Below, piece by piece: positions 1 through 34,369 of a DNA stretch of 64,000 nucleotides (positions within the stretch are counted from its first letter, which is position 1; each line of letters starts with the position of its first letter). The DNA comes from Anoplopoma fimbria. Its lineage: Eukaryota > Chordata > Actinopteri > Perciformes > Anoplopomatidae. The position numbers and the translations under genes were made by a program. The notes under the pieces were generated by a model, which saw only the letters and a list, made by a program, of their open reading frames with translations, searched no databases and had not been told where the DNA came from. Location of the stretch: NCBI RefSeq assembly GCF_027596085.1, contig NC_072464.1, forward strand, positions 12,838,124 to 12,902,123. The letters are read 5' to 3'.

Positions 1-3000
1 TAAAATGCATCTTAATTTACAGACGATTTACAGACAAGCGTAATAAAAATAAACATTTAATGACAGGCAACAACTGGAAACACGCCTCAGACCAAACACT
101 TTATTTACAAGGGAAAAATTTTGTGAAAGATTTGGAAACTGGGATGACACACACTGGCTTATTCCAGCTGGATTTGATCAACACTGACAGTTTGGAACAG
201 AAGAAAGGCATGTTAAAGGAAATGCAGATTAGGGAGACCAAATCAAATCCACTCAAGTGTTGTTCATTCTGCCCCGCCACAATACGAACCATGTGTGCTG
301 CTTTAAAGTGGTGAAAATAATCTTAAGATTATAGAGTGGTCTCTGGTGCTAATTGTCTAAGAGCTGTTTTTCTTTTGCTCCCATTAATTCTTCCTTTAAG
401 AGCTTTTCCCCCTTGAATGTTTTAACTGGATTTTGTCAACTGTTAGCTTTGGAGATATTGTTTGATGGCAAATGTAATGAGGGAATCATCATTTCAACAT
501 GTGTGGTGAAACAGATCTCACAAATGTTCTCCGGGACAGCTGTCGTAACCGATTTTGAAATGTTAAGAAGTTTATGCTGCCTCAGAGGAAAAGCACTTAG
601 CGCCTGCTCACTGATGTGTGTTGTTCTCATGCTCAGTGAGGGAAGAGTCTGACAACAGGTTTGAAGCTCGAACAACTTCACCGCCTCCATATGAGACTCA
701 ACACGGATGCACTCAAGCTACATACAAATGCTGAATTTGAAAAGCCTGTAGTTTTGTGACATCACTACTAGTTTGGCAGCCAATCCTGGTCCAAGACTAG
801 AAGCCTACAGGACACATACACTGAGAATGGATGAAATCTTTTGTCTAGTGAAACAGGTATGCGTATTCATAGATTCTGGATTTTTTTTAAAGAGGGAGAA
901 GAAGAATTCTTAATTAAGTAATTTTACCTTCTTTTTTTTATCGAAAAGACATTTCGGACACAAATCTATACTCCAAGAAGAGTATTTTTATATGTCTTGA
1001 AACATGTTTTGAGGGTGTCTTTAAAGTCAAATGATGCACTTTCCATTTGACACTGACACTCCACAGCTTTAGCTCGCTGCCTAAAACCTGCAACAACACG
1101 CTCTCACCAAGTCTCTCTCCAACTTTTTCTCAAGAATACTGCACCCACTGTTGATTTTTCACAACAAATCACACACTCCCACAGTTGCTCAATAGGTCAA
1201 TCATTAAGAAAAGAGGGGGAAAAAGTAAAACGCAAACCAACACTATCCATTTATTTCTCTTTACCTACCGACAACCTCCCTTCTCTCACCTTGCAAACCA
1301 GCGAAGGCCATCACTTGTCTGGAGTTAATGGTGACGCAGGGCAGAGCAGCATGCATAGGTGCTTTCATGACTGATTGCTATTGTTGGGTTTAAGGCTATA
1401 ATATTAAACAAATGGCCCATTGAAAAGAGCCCGCTGCAGGAATTTTTAAATACCTTGCTGCGAAACAAAAAGTGACCGCTATAGCCCCTATTAGTTTATA
1501 AATTGGTAAACACAGAATTAAGTAAGCACACTGCAGGAATACAGTAGCTATGTAAGTACGAGGCTCTGTAATCTGTAATTATCTTGCTGGATTTTAAACC
1601 AATCACTGATTAATTTTGAAAACAACAAAAGTGACACTCATAATTTTTATAAAAATGCCCTGTAGTCAATAGCACAATTAACAAGAAACACTGTATGTAT
1701 AAGATTCATTGTGAACTCTTTCCTCTGAGTGTTTTTGTTCCCATGCTTTTTGTTTCTGTGACTGGAATGACTCACTGGAATGACAGCTAAATTGACACAG
1801 CACTTCATCTCATTGTGACTTTTATGTTTTATGTCATTTTTTTATGTAAAGCCACAAGTTTGAAAAATACATGACCTGCGCATGAATACGCATTGATCTG
1901 AGGTTATGTATATTTCATGTGTTACTGATTTGTTTGGACAGCGTTACTTCAGTGTATCCACTCCACTGAAAGTCGACCCAGGCTTGTCCATTAGACTGTA
2001 GCCAGGATTCATGGTCGGCAGTGAATTGTGTGTTGAAGGGTCTGAAGGAGAGAGTTAATGAAGTAAAAATTAATGAAGCACGTGAGCACCACCATCTCAA
2101 GGCTGTAAGCTCCTCCATGCCCCATTTATAATGTATGATCTCAATAAAATCAATCCAATGTACCAGTTCTCACTTAGGGTAAGAATAGATTTACAGATTA
2201 CAACCCTGTGTTCCCCTGGTCATAATTACACCCACCTTCCCCTCACCCTCCCGCAGTCAGAGTGTGCTGCTGGACTCAAGAGAATTTAATGTGAAGTTTC
2301 ACAACACTGTGCTCAGACAATGTCATCGTCCTCCTGTCAGATCGCTGAATATTCAGCTCTGATGCTGCAGGTGTAAAAGCCTCCCCTTCAAAGTCATAAG
2401 GTGTACTAAACTACTTAATTTCTGCCACACATTTACACAACTCTTTGAGTGTTTTCTGGTGTGCAGAGTTTCTTTGTGTTTGATTAAATGTATTTGATAT
2501 GTGAGGCAAAGCGCTGATAGTCCTTTCACTTTCTCCTCCATTTCCTGAAGACTTGTTGAAAGTTGGAGGAAGATAAGGTGCAGCAAGTTGCCTGTATTAG
2601 AGCTCCCCCTTCAGGTGCCATTAAGAAATATGTATCTGAGAGTGACCGCTCAACAGTATGAGAGGCAGCAGCATTATTTACAGCATGTCCATATGATTTA
2701 GCACCAGCATAGATAGATCTTGAACATGCATTTTGTAGGCTTATTTATTTTATTTTTTAACCTTTTTGACAATGTTTTTGATGACAAAGACAAGACTTTG
2801 TATCCAATGAGAGCAATTAAAATCCCCTTACTACTTGTTCTTAGCGTGTTGTAAATTATGCTAAATGTGCAGAAACAGCTCACAGTTTACTTACTATATA
2901 CTCATTGTATATGAAGTGTGCAAGAGATGTTTTTGCATAATTTTCATAAGCTCTGTATCATCTTTTCTTTCCTGTCAGTTGTCTCACTCCTCCTGGAGCT

Positions 3001-5048
3001 GACGTTGTGAACTATGTGAAGCTGCAAGTGCTTTAAAATACAAACATCCACAATACCAGCTCAACACATTGACGAAATGGATGAATCCCAAGTGGATAAG
3101 AAGCTGATTTTGTTTTAGATAAACCCATACAGGCTTTATAGGCGCTCACACGAAAAACAGAATTGTCAAGTTCAGCTTCCTGATGTGCCTACCCCTCCAC
3201 CACCATGAACAATTCTGTATTTATAATGTCATCTTATCACGCTCGCCTTGAAGGCAGCAGCAAGTGCACTTATGCCTTTCTTTGTTAGGGTGAGTTGGCA
3301 ATTTCCTGTGAGATGGAGCAACTGCAGGCAGCCCTTTTCTTTGATAATGTCCCTGACACCTGGACCAAACTGCTGTTTCCATCACTTTGCAGGCTGGTAC
3401 AGGAGGAAAGGAACATGTCATAAGCCTTCTGCCACCCAGAGTCACTCACTGTGCATTTAACAGCACTCTCCTCACTACGCTTTGCAGGATGTAGAGGTCA
3501 GAGTCAGAAGGGAGATTCTTGTGTGGAAAGTTATCTTGCTGAGCTGCATCAAAAAAAGCAGGAAGAGTTGATATAATTCCTCAGTTTATAACCACAATTC
3601 GTACTTATCCAATTATTCTGTATGTATTTCCTGTAATAATTTCGCTTTACTACGCGTACCATGTTACATTTGTACCATGTAAAGCTGGTTATTAAGCAGC
3701 AAGTCTGAAAGGGTGTTTATTACAGAGGCCTGACAGATTGATTCTAAATTATAATTAATCAGTTGATTTTGACCCACAGATTGTGATTGTGCCCTGTGAG
3801 TTTCATTTATTCAGCTTTTCTTCTGGCTCTACTACAATCACCGTAGACCTGCAGGACTCCCAAGCAAATTAACAGTCTTCACGCTACCCTGCAGCCATAA
3901 TGAAAATATCAGTCAATCAAACCCATATTATGCTGTGAACACCACCACATATCTTCAGACCTGCATACAAATAGAAACTGCAGAGTAAGCGCTCAGCCTG
4001 TTTCAGCTTCATGGCTGGCAGTAGATCAGTGACACAATATTTAAAAGCCTCGCTGCTCTTGGCACGTCCACCTGAAGCACCACTGTACCGAGATTTTCTA
4101 CATCGTGATAATGATAAATCAGATAATCTGGACAAAAGATGCTTTGGGGAAATCCAAGCTCTATTCCTGGAGGTAGGAGAGCAGGGTTTGCTGGGATGTG
4201 GGGCCCATCTGCGACCTGTCTACAGGTCGGCTGATGTATGCTGTGGGCTGGGCGGCCGCAGTTAGGGCTGTGTGTTGCTGCTCAGTGTGCCATGGCACTC
4301 AGGGCACTTCAACCCCCAGTCCCTCCTCACAGGTACCCCGCAGCCCGCCACCGTGCGCTACTCATTTGCTGCTACACTGGTTTTCATAATTAGCGCCGCA
4401 AGGCCTCATTAAATCTGCTCTAATGAATAAATATTGTATTTCATAGCCTGATTACCAGATCAGCTCAATGCTTGAGCGTTGTAAACAATTACTTCCCTAA
4501 ATATTCATCACGCCAAAGTGGATGATCATTGGTATTTAATACAGGACTAGTATTTTCAAGTGCATCTTTATTATACTAATAATAGTTTTTGAAATGTTCC
4601 TTTTGGAGGAAAAAAAGAGGAGTTTTGGAATATAAGTTACAATGTATTAGTATCATCATGTGATCATTTTAATTATATAACATTTTATTTATGTAGCCTA
4701 GTGCAATACAAAAAAAACCTGCGAGAAAACCTATCCTTTAACCATTTACCATAATTAGTGTTCTAATGAATTGCCTTATATAAAGAGGTATTCCAAATAT
4801 AATGTTCTACTCATAAATGGGACAAGACAAAATAAAACACAGACACTACAAATGTATCTAATAAACGTGTTATTTTTTTAACTATTCCTGGTAATATATA
4901 ACCTGGCATTTTTTTATGACACTATTGTTGTGTCGATATCTGTGTAATATTGCTGTGTCAATAATATTCTATTTTATTGTTTTGTTTCATTGTTGTGTGC
5001 AGTTGCGTAATTAATAAACACTAGATATGAATACCTATGTTGAATACA

Positions 5049-5109
5049 CTTCCTGTAAGTCGCTTTGGATAAAAGCATCTGCTAAATGACTGTAATGTAA
5101 TGTAATGTA
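5049..5109 (+). repeat. Teleost LINE/SINE 3' tail-like fragment
   Basis: The stretch contains GTCGCTTTGGATAAAAGC and TCTGCTAAATGACTG, ending in TAATG repeats. I recognise this as the very common teleost retroposon 3' tail with ATGTA-type tandem ends. The family name (L2/Maui-like or its SINE partner) is from memory and unconfirmed. A reversed ATTACATTACAT remnant occurs near 41448-41464. Confidence 0.6.
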
Positions 5110-5319
5110 GATCTACAGACTTCATTATTAATAAACAGCATTAATAATAGAGGACCTATTGGATTTTTTGAATTAACACAATTGTTGATTGCAAAATCTT
5201 TTCGGCTAGTAACCGTTTATTCACTGTTACTATAGTCACTTAAAGACACTTGAAAGTACGACAAAGAAAATATTAAATGGATCAATCAATCAATTTGTCA
5301 ATGACAAGTCCAAACATTT

Positions 5320-5700
5320 TAGGAATACTTTGACATTTTGGGAAATATGTTCATTCTTGCTGGAGCCAACTGTCGGTTAGTTGAGCTGAGCATAAAGACT
5401 GGAATCAGCTAGCCCGGCTCTGTCTAAAGGAAATAAAATTCATTTTCACCTTTATCTAACACTCATTACATGTTAAATTTGTTGATGTGTGAGGTCCATT
5501 TTGTTGAAAGCTAGCTGGCTAGCTGTTTTTCCCATCCACTGTTGTCTCCTTTGGTTTCCAATCTTTATGCTAAGCTAAGCTAAGCTAACCGCTAAGCATA
5601 ACATGGGAGTGGTAGTGATCTAACCGGCTGCTGGCTCCACCTACATGTTTATCATACACACATGGGAGTGGTAGTGATCTTGTCACCAAACTCTCGATAA
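5320..5700 (+). repeat. Percomorph interspersed repeat with GCTAAGCTAAG core
   Basis: The copy shows TTTGGGAAATATG, AGCATAAAGACTGGAA, CTAGCCCGGCTCTGTC, GCTAAGCTAAGCTAAGC and CTGCTGGCTCC, all familiar from a dispersed repeat abundant in percomorph introns. A second copy lies at 51845-52215 and a short remnant at 23245-23330. A 20-bp segment (CATGGGAGTGGTAGTGATCT) is directly duplicated inside this copy at 5602-5621 and 5661-5680. Confidence 0.65.
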
Positions 5701-5958
5701 GATGTTTCTTTTCTTTGAAAAAAATAAAATAATGCTTATCTCTGTGACTTTAAATGTTAATACATGACAGTCTTAAATTAGGTAACGTGACGTTAGTTAG
5801 CTAACCATTGACTGAAGACCACCCATATGATACAAAACCCCAAATAATTTAACGATCAATTTTTTTATAAGACTGCTGACCCCAACAGTATAATGAGAAA
5901 TTAAGGATTTTTTGTTTGTGGGCTAAGGCCACAGATTGAGCTGAAAGTAACCTACAGG

Positions 5959-5960
<2 letters not shown>

Positions 5961-5994
<34 letters not shown>
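5961..5994 (+). repeat. (GT)17 microsatellite
   Basis: An uninterrupted GT dinucleotide run of 34 bp. It is flanked by two copies of a 17-bp direct repeat (TAAGGCCACAGATTGAG) at 5924-5940 and 5994-6010. Confidence 0.95.
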
Positions 5995-5996
<2 letters not shown>

Positions 5997-7576
5997 GGCC
6001 ACAGATTGAGGCTATGCATTCCCCATGTAGCCATTTTACCATTCCTTGATCTACTAGAAACAGTGGTAATAGTTTTTGTGAGTAGAGAATCAAATGACAC
6101 ATAGCATACATTTAGTCTTATTTGAATTAAAAAATGTTTTATCTCAATTGATGAATGTCATACGAGGATGCGATACAACGGTGTCTAAATAGTTGAAGTG
6201 CATTTTCCAGGTACGGCTAACGCTGCATATACAATTTATTTGATTAAGGAGAGCAAAGCAACAGTTATAAGCTCATGTGTGAATTCAAAATCAACATAGT
6301 GCTGGACCATGTATGCAGACTGGACTCATAGAACCAATGGATTCATGAACACCACTTCAAAGCCTGGATGGTGAGTCATGGCGAGGGTGTTAAGTTCCCT
6401 GTGCACATTTGTCCCCTGATTGTCTAAGATGGTAAAGTCAATATTCTGCAGACTATTCATTTACTGTAGTTATATTCTGACGATAGACACTGTGAACTTG
6501 AAGTAAACATTGCTTTGTGTAGTTTAATGCAGCTTATTGTTGTAAACTGTGATTATTTGGCCCCGGCAGCTTGTGCAGACAGGATAGTGTCATCTTTTTA
6601 GCCAGAAAACATTAGTTTTACTCTCTTAAGGAATGCAAGCCTACTTTAAACACTGACCATAGCTTGCTAACAGCGTTGGAAACGTTAATAAACTTCCAGC
6701 CTTCAGGCTCCTCAAGATCTTCAATCATCATGTTCTCCCAACACGTTTCAATAACAGTAATTACAGCTGCCACTGTTCTGGATAGAGTGAGTCAAGTCAA
6801 AGAAAACTGATAACATGATTCCGCAGCGATTAACACTTTAATGAAAATGTACAGTTAACCCAATGAGCACAAATCAAGCATCAGCATAACAGATATCCCC
6901 ATCAAAAGTTCAGCATCACTCTTCCTGTTAGGAGTGCCGTGCCTGATAAATACAAGCGGCAGTCAGATAACCTCCTCCTGCCGTTACACTGAAGACGAAA
7001 TCTCAGCCATTGATTATTTTGAAACAGTATCATATAATCAGTGTGTCCTGGTGCAGGTCGAATGAAGTGCATTTCAAAGATGAGCGACACAAAGGTTAAT
7101 TTCATGTCATTCCGTGTAGAGTATCGCACTTCTGAACAGAAAATGCAGCCCATAACTCTATTGCCACTTCAGTGGCACCTTCAACCATTCCTACTTAACA
7201 GTGTAAGGCAGAAAATGAGCCAAAGAGACTGGAGCAGAGCGAGAATGTGCTTTAACAGGATAAAATGATTTACAGGTAAGAGATTCCCATTAGAGTGTGC
7301 TAATTGTTTCCACACCATTAGTGACAGTTATCTAATGAAGGATATTTAACCAGGCGCTGTAGTATATCACACAGTTCCTCTCGGTTTAAAAAGTGAGAGG
7401 CAGTGGACCCCAGAGTCTATGCCCTTTCCACCTGCACCACCTCACTGGCATGCAGATCATTGGGCCATTGCTGCAGAACATCCCAACTAAAGCAAATATT
7501 GGGGTTTTTTGTTTACATTTACACTTTCAGCAGATTTACAAAACTTGTAAAAACACAAGCATTAATTTGGAACTAG

Positions 7577-7602
<26 letters not shown>
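7577..7602 (+). repeat. Poly-A run of 26
   Basis: Homopolymer of A. It could be the tail of an old retroposon insertion, but no element body upstream was recognised. Confidence 0.9.
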
Positions 7603-7607
<5 letters not shown>

Positions 7608-8079
7608 TCCCAAGATGGCAGTGTAAAATATGTACATTTAAAACAATGTAAAAATACAGAAGATCATCTGAACAAGCATGTACTTTTTGCAGCAGGGAGG
7701 ATGATGATTCATCTATGATCCCATGCTATGTGAATATATACATCATTTGTCTTAAAACATTTGAGATCCCATGTGAATGTTTGGACAACAATCAAGTATG
7801 AGACATATTCCTAAAATTTGTTTTTGTCCACCTGAGTTTACAGTCAACCAGTCTTAATGTAAAAGCTCAGCTCTTTTGAACAGGCAGGAAAACAAAAACA
7901 AAGCAAGCTTTTAGGCTGGAGAGAACTGGCTGCATGGGCCTCCTCCAGATGTCAGTCAACGCTTAAAAAGCACGTGAAATTTCATAAACAGGAACAACAA
8001 TTAACATTGTGTTATATTGCTTGAAACACCATGAATAGTTGATTCAGTCAGGTACAAGATGAGCTCCTTCCTCCACAGC

Positions 8080-10954
<2,875 letters not shown>

Positions 10955-11400
10955 TTTTCTTTTGCAATACTAAGTCGCACATACACAGAGACACAGGAAG
11001 GCAGCGTGCAGCAGCTCTGCAGTGAACAATACGGATCCTGCAGCTGCAGAGAGTTCAGCCTGTTCGTTTCCCGCGCCACCGGAAAGTCCTGGAAGATGCA
11101 TAAAATGTAGTCACGTAGTTTAACAGAGTAATACACTTTCTGTAAGACACGGGAGGTCAAATTTATAACCGATACCCGTCATCAAGATTTTAAAATATGT
11201 TTGGTGTTTCTTTGGCTGATTAAACTTCACAATAGTATTATTTCCTGAGGCATTTAGGGAATGAGAGCGGTGGGTCTTCCATGTGCTTTGCCGTGGCGCG
11301 AATTTTTTATTTGTGAATTTGCATGCAAGGCGGGTAAAATGTTGAGCTCTGTCCAACTTTGCAGCCACTGAACAGGGCCAACGTTTACCTGCTGAAGTAC
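10955..11400 (-). promoter_or_regulatory. cdca7: cdca7 5' leader and promoter region with E2F-type sites
   Basis: The start codon is at 10954-10952 with A at -3. Upstream there is TTTCCCGC at 11067-11074 (plus-strand reading), a canonical E2F site inside a small GC-rich patch, followed by an ETS-like CCGGAA. A second E2F-type octamer, GGCGCGAA, lies at 11295-11302. They sit about 113 and 341 nt upstream of the start codon. CDCA7 is a known E2F1- and MYC-responsive gene, so the sites fit S-phase expression. An out-of-frame upstream ATG lies at 10982-10980. The transcription start cannot be fixed from sequence. Confidence 0.55.
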
Positions 11401-12296
11401 ATCAGTCACTTTCAAGTTATAGCATACAGGAGGCAGTAATGAAACATATATGCAACTTTGATTAGAGTTAATAACATAGGAATATTTTGGTTACACTTTA
11501 TTTGGGGTTAGAGTTTATAAAGAAATTAAAAGGAGGGAGAGGCAAAGCACAAGGGGAGATATGGGAATTCAATTTAATAAAGCTGAGTGAAAGGGGCTAA
11601 TAATAAAAGATAGCACTGACTGGCAACAAAACTGAGATAAGACAAAAACTGTGTGACATAAACAGCAGGAAGTGGCTATGGATGATTAAAGCAAGAACAT
11701 AACAAGGCTGAGGTGTGGCACACCAGACCTCAAAGAACTTTGCACATCTGGGATTATGAAGTTTACTTCTGCCTTATAATATATTTTATATCCCATACTA
11801 TATCATATTATATTAAATATGCTAATATATTGTACCCCTTTGGTACATTATAAACTATAGTATATCTCTGTTATATTTCTACTTTAAAACAGACAAACTC
11901 TAAGTCTCATCACTTAATCATATCATATTTCAGTCTGGTGTATGCTGTTTATATACCCTGCTGACTGTGCTTTTACTAATCACATCCCACCACTGTTACA
12001 TTTGCGTTTTAATTATGTATTTAATGCTCTTGTAATAGTGTATTTGTATGTCTTCTATTCTTATTCTAGTTCCAATACCTCCTTCCTCCTCCTTGTGCTG
12101 CTGCAACAACCAAATTTCCTCATTGGGTAGCAATAAAGGCGTATCTCATCTTATTTCCTGTGACTATTGTCAAAGAATGGAGAATCAGAAGATCATGTTA
12201 TATTTATATGCCAAAAAACCCCCACTAAAGAGGCAAGTCAGAAAGTATAGATTTGAAAAAAAGAACATTTCATCTTGGGTAAAGGTGTGATAACAG
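11401..12296. other. Short intergenic gap between map3k20 3' end and cdca7 promoter
   Basis: AT-rich sequence with no supported gene. The two genes are in tandem, so the map3k20 terminator and the cdca7 promoter share about 1 kb. Confidence 0.6.
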
Positions 12297-12302
12297 TTTA
12301 TT
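12297..12302 (-). terminator. Candidate polyadenylation signal for map3k20 alpha
   Basis: AATAAA on the minus strand about 300 nt downstream of the alpha stop codon. It is the first perfect hexamer I found after the stop. Use of this site is inferred. Confidence 0.35.
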
Positions 12303-12600
12303 TGATTACTTGAGAGAAACCAGGCTTATAAATAATCATTTTTAAAAATGTAATGCATCCACACTACAGGTCAACATCTGCCTTTTTATGGGAGGAAGAA
12401 AAAGAAGTACTTGACTTGTACATTTTTAAAATAATAATAAATCATTTATATTTTTTTATAATAAAAGCTCATGTTCATACATATATACATCCGATCATAG
12501 GCATCAGTGTGATTCTCTTAAAACAAGCAGTTCATTTTCAGCATGTAAGCAGGCATAAATCATATAAAAGCTTTTCAGAGCATGACATGTCAGGGAGCTG

Positions 12601-32172
<19,572 letters not shown>

Positions 32173-32232
32173 CGACATGAAGTAGGAAAGCTTTCCTCTC
32201 TTGAGTAACTCGTCGTAGGTGCACTTTTCAAT
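32173..32232 (-). other. Candidate 60-nt 5' leader exon of map3k20
   Basis: A 60-nt segment bounded by an acceptor (TTACTGTCAG) and a good donor (TCG|GTATGT) on the minus strand, 1.5 kb upstream of the first coding exon. It is not similar to rapgef4, which ends at 34370. The simplest reading is a leader exon of map3k20. It carries ATGTCG near its 3' end, which would open a very short upstream ORF after splicing. Confidence 0.4.
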
Positions 32233-32249
32233 CTGACAGTAAGAAAACC

Positions 32250-32570
32250 GGAGAAGTTAAGAGTTCCGGGAACTCTCATGTGACGTTTTCCCAACGTCTC
32301 ACCTCACCCCGCGTTGGTTTTACTGGTTGCACAACTTCTACCAGCAGTAGCAGCCCAGACTGACTGACTGGCTGGCTGGACTCTTTTACACTCCCGATCC
32401 CAATGACAACAGCTCCCCCCGCCGGACCAAAGTGGGACAGACTCCGAGGTTCTCCAACGTTGTTTTCCCACACCGTCCCGGGACGGTGGTGCTCCATGTG
32501 TGGTCCGCGGACCAGTCCAGGTCCACATTAGAATTCTGCATAGGTCACTAAATAGTTTTAATAACACTGG
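32250..32570 (-). promoter_or_regulatory. map3k20: CpG-rich likely promoter and first exon of map3k20
   Basis: This 320-bp patch is much richer in C+G and CpG than its AT-rich surroundings. It lies just upstream of the gene and carries a good minus-strand donor (GCGGG|GTGAGG, exon end 32308), 75 nt before the next candidate exon. Three perfect palindromes cluster at 32455-32514. There is no TATA box that I trust. The call as promoter and first exon is inferred from position, composition and the donor. Confidence 0.5.
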
Positions 32571-32734
32571 AACTGCTCTGTAGCTTTTATTCTTCTGTCA
32601 AATGTCACTGTGTCAATTTTATTTTGTGATAATGTTCCTCTCACTGTGTTTTAAACATTGTATTTGTATGCATTGAGTGCACAAATGAGCTCTTACCTTT
32701 CATAGATTTGCCATTAAATATTATTTTACTCTAC

Positions 32735-32944
32735 TTTATTATATTTCAGAGTTAGATACAACGTTTACTAAGGTGCTGTACTCAAGTTAGGGGAACTACT
32801 ACTTTATATTTTATCTCAACTACATTTTAGAAGACAACACTTTTCACGTTTTACACTTTTTGCTTCATTTATTTGACAATATCAATCACTAGTTACCTTC
32901 AGATTCAGGTTATGAATACAAAATATCAACTAATACATTATGAT

Positions 32945-32978
<34 letters not shown>

Positions 32979-33285
32979 CATTACTATCATTAAGCTCGAA
33001 GTTGCAGCTGAAATATTTAAAGTGATTTATACATTAATGCATCAATTATTATTATTATAATGCTGTTGTATAATGTTAATAATTCTGAAACAGGCAATCC
33101 TGTTTGATGAGTACTTTTACTTTTGGTACTATAAGTTTATGCATGCTAATACTTTTGTACTTTCACTTAAATAAGATGTTGAATGCACAATGGACTTCTT
33201 GTAACAGTCAGAGTATTTTCACACAGTGGTATTTCTTTTTACTTAACTTAAGTTACAAATCCAAGTACTTCTTCCATCACTGCAA
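32735..33285 (+). repeat. Widespread fish interspersed element between map3k20 and rapgef4
   Basis: The segment carries GTACTCAAGTTAGGG, CAACTACATTTTAGA, CACTAGTTACCTTCAGATT, GTACTTTTACTTTTGG and ends AGTACTTCTTCCATCAC. I recognise these as degraded phrases of a very common fish repeat (consensus end near GAATACTTCTTCCACCACTG). An internal TTA microsatellite lies at 32946-32980. Confidence 0.6.
32946..32980 (+). repeat. (TTA)n microsatellite
   Basis: About eleven ATT/TTA units without interruption, inside the fish interspersed element. Confidence 0.9.
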
Positions 33286-34369
33286 TTTAATGCAATCCGA
33301 CAGATCTGCAAGATTATAATGCTTGGTAGGTTTTAACTAAATTATATGATTATTGTTGTGTAATAGTTAGTTGTGATGTTGTTCAATACTGCATTATAAT
33401 AAAATGTGTTTCAAATATTTCCCCCACAATGGTCATAAGTGTAATGGGCAAAGTCACTTTGATTATATAATTCAGTTCCTTCAGAGCTGAGTCCAGAAGA
33501 TCATGATACTGACTTCTGATTGGAGGTTTGTCACTTTATATTGCCCCAAATATTGTGCTCCTCTCCTCCTTAACCCTCGATATCTGAATGAATCCTCCTA
33601 ACTAAAAAAATCAGTCTAAGACGTTAAGCAATTGGTAACTGCATGCTCCACTATACTGATTAACAACACATAACCATTTCATTGTATGGAGAATCAAACT
33701 GCAAACTACAAAAGTTTTGTAAACATGCCATGATTTTAAACAGTGTATTAATGAAATGGCAAAACATAATGACAATGCAGCGCATAAATACATCTAAATA
33801 TTTAATACTTTCAGCACACAAAAGGTTGTCAAACATTTACTGTATCTCCAATGAGAAATAAGCTCACATGAATAAAAAGGCAAACAATCATAATAACTCT
33901 TTGCATGCTGATGTCAAAATAAATATTTGCATACAGTTTACAACACACAAGATTCTCACAAGCTTAAATATGTATAAATATTGTTTGATACAAAAGATAT
34001 GAAACAACTGAATATCAGGAATATCAAGACTTTGCATTTTAAAGCATCAGCGTCACATGGTGTTTACGTCTGAAATGTTAATCTGATGAATGAGATCCCC
34101 TCAAAAGCTTGTTAATTCCCTCAATTGTCCCTCTTGTTTGACTTGCAGCTCTGTGATATGAGAGGTACTTCACCCACCAACAATTACTGCTGTTAAAGTA
34201 TCACAAATTACTGTAATAAAAGGCTTAACAAGTCAGGCATCTGAAACAATATCCCATTATCTGACAAACTCATGTGATTGCCTGTGTTGGTTGTAAATGC
34301 ATCCAAATGCAAGCGCATGTCGTTTAGTGAAGCAGCATCAGAGTGTAACATTTCTGTCCCTGAGTGGTT
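33286..34369 (-). other. rapgef4 3' UTR and flank
   Basis: Sequence downstream of the rapgef4 stop codon. No coding exon is visible. I found no perfect AATAAA on the minus strand here; an ATTAAA variant near 33801-33806 is a possible polyadenylation signal. Confidence 0.4.

Larger units (their letters stand above)
1..8079. other. Intergenic DNA downstream of cdca7, no gene recognised
   Basis: I find no coding exon with splice support or a recognisable protein here on either strand; open frames are short and lack family similarity. The proximal part presumably includes the cdca7 3' UTR, whose end I could not place because no clear AATAAA follows the stop nearby. Contents that can be named are listed separately: a LINE/SINE tail-like piece, a percomorph repeat, a GT microsatellite, a poly-A run and one candidate conserved non-coding stretch near 4.4 kb. 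Confidence 0.6.

Noticed and set aside
4011..4389. Two overlapping plus-strand open frames in GC-richer sequence
   Set aside because: No family similarity or consistent splice sites; the composition is better explained as non-coding unique sequence.
32304..32567. Calling the 87-codon minus-strand frame upstream of map3k20 a separate gene
   Set aside because: It begins with GTG in the raw frame, ends at a splice donor and fits a map3k20 leader exon better than an independent gene.
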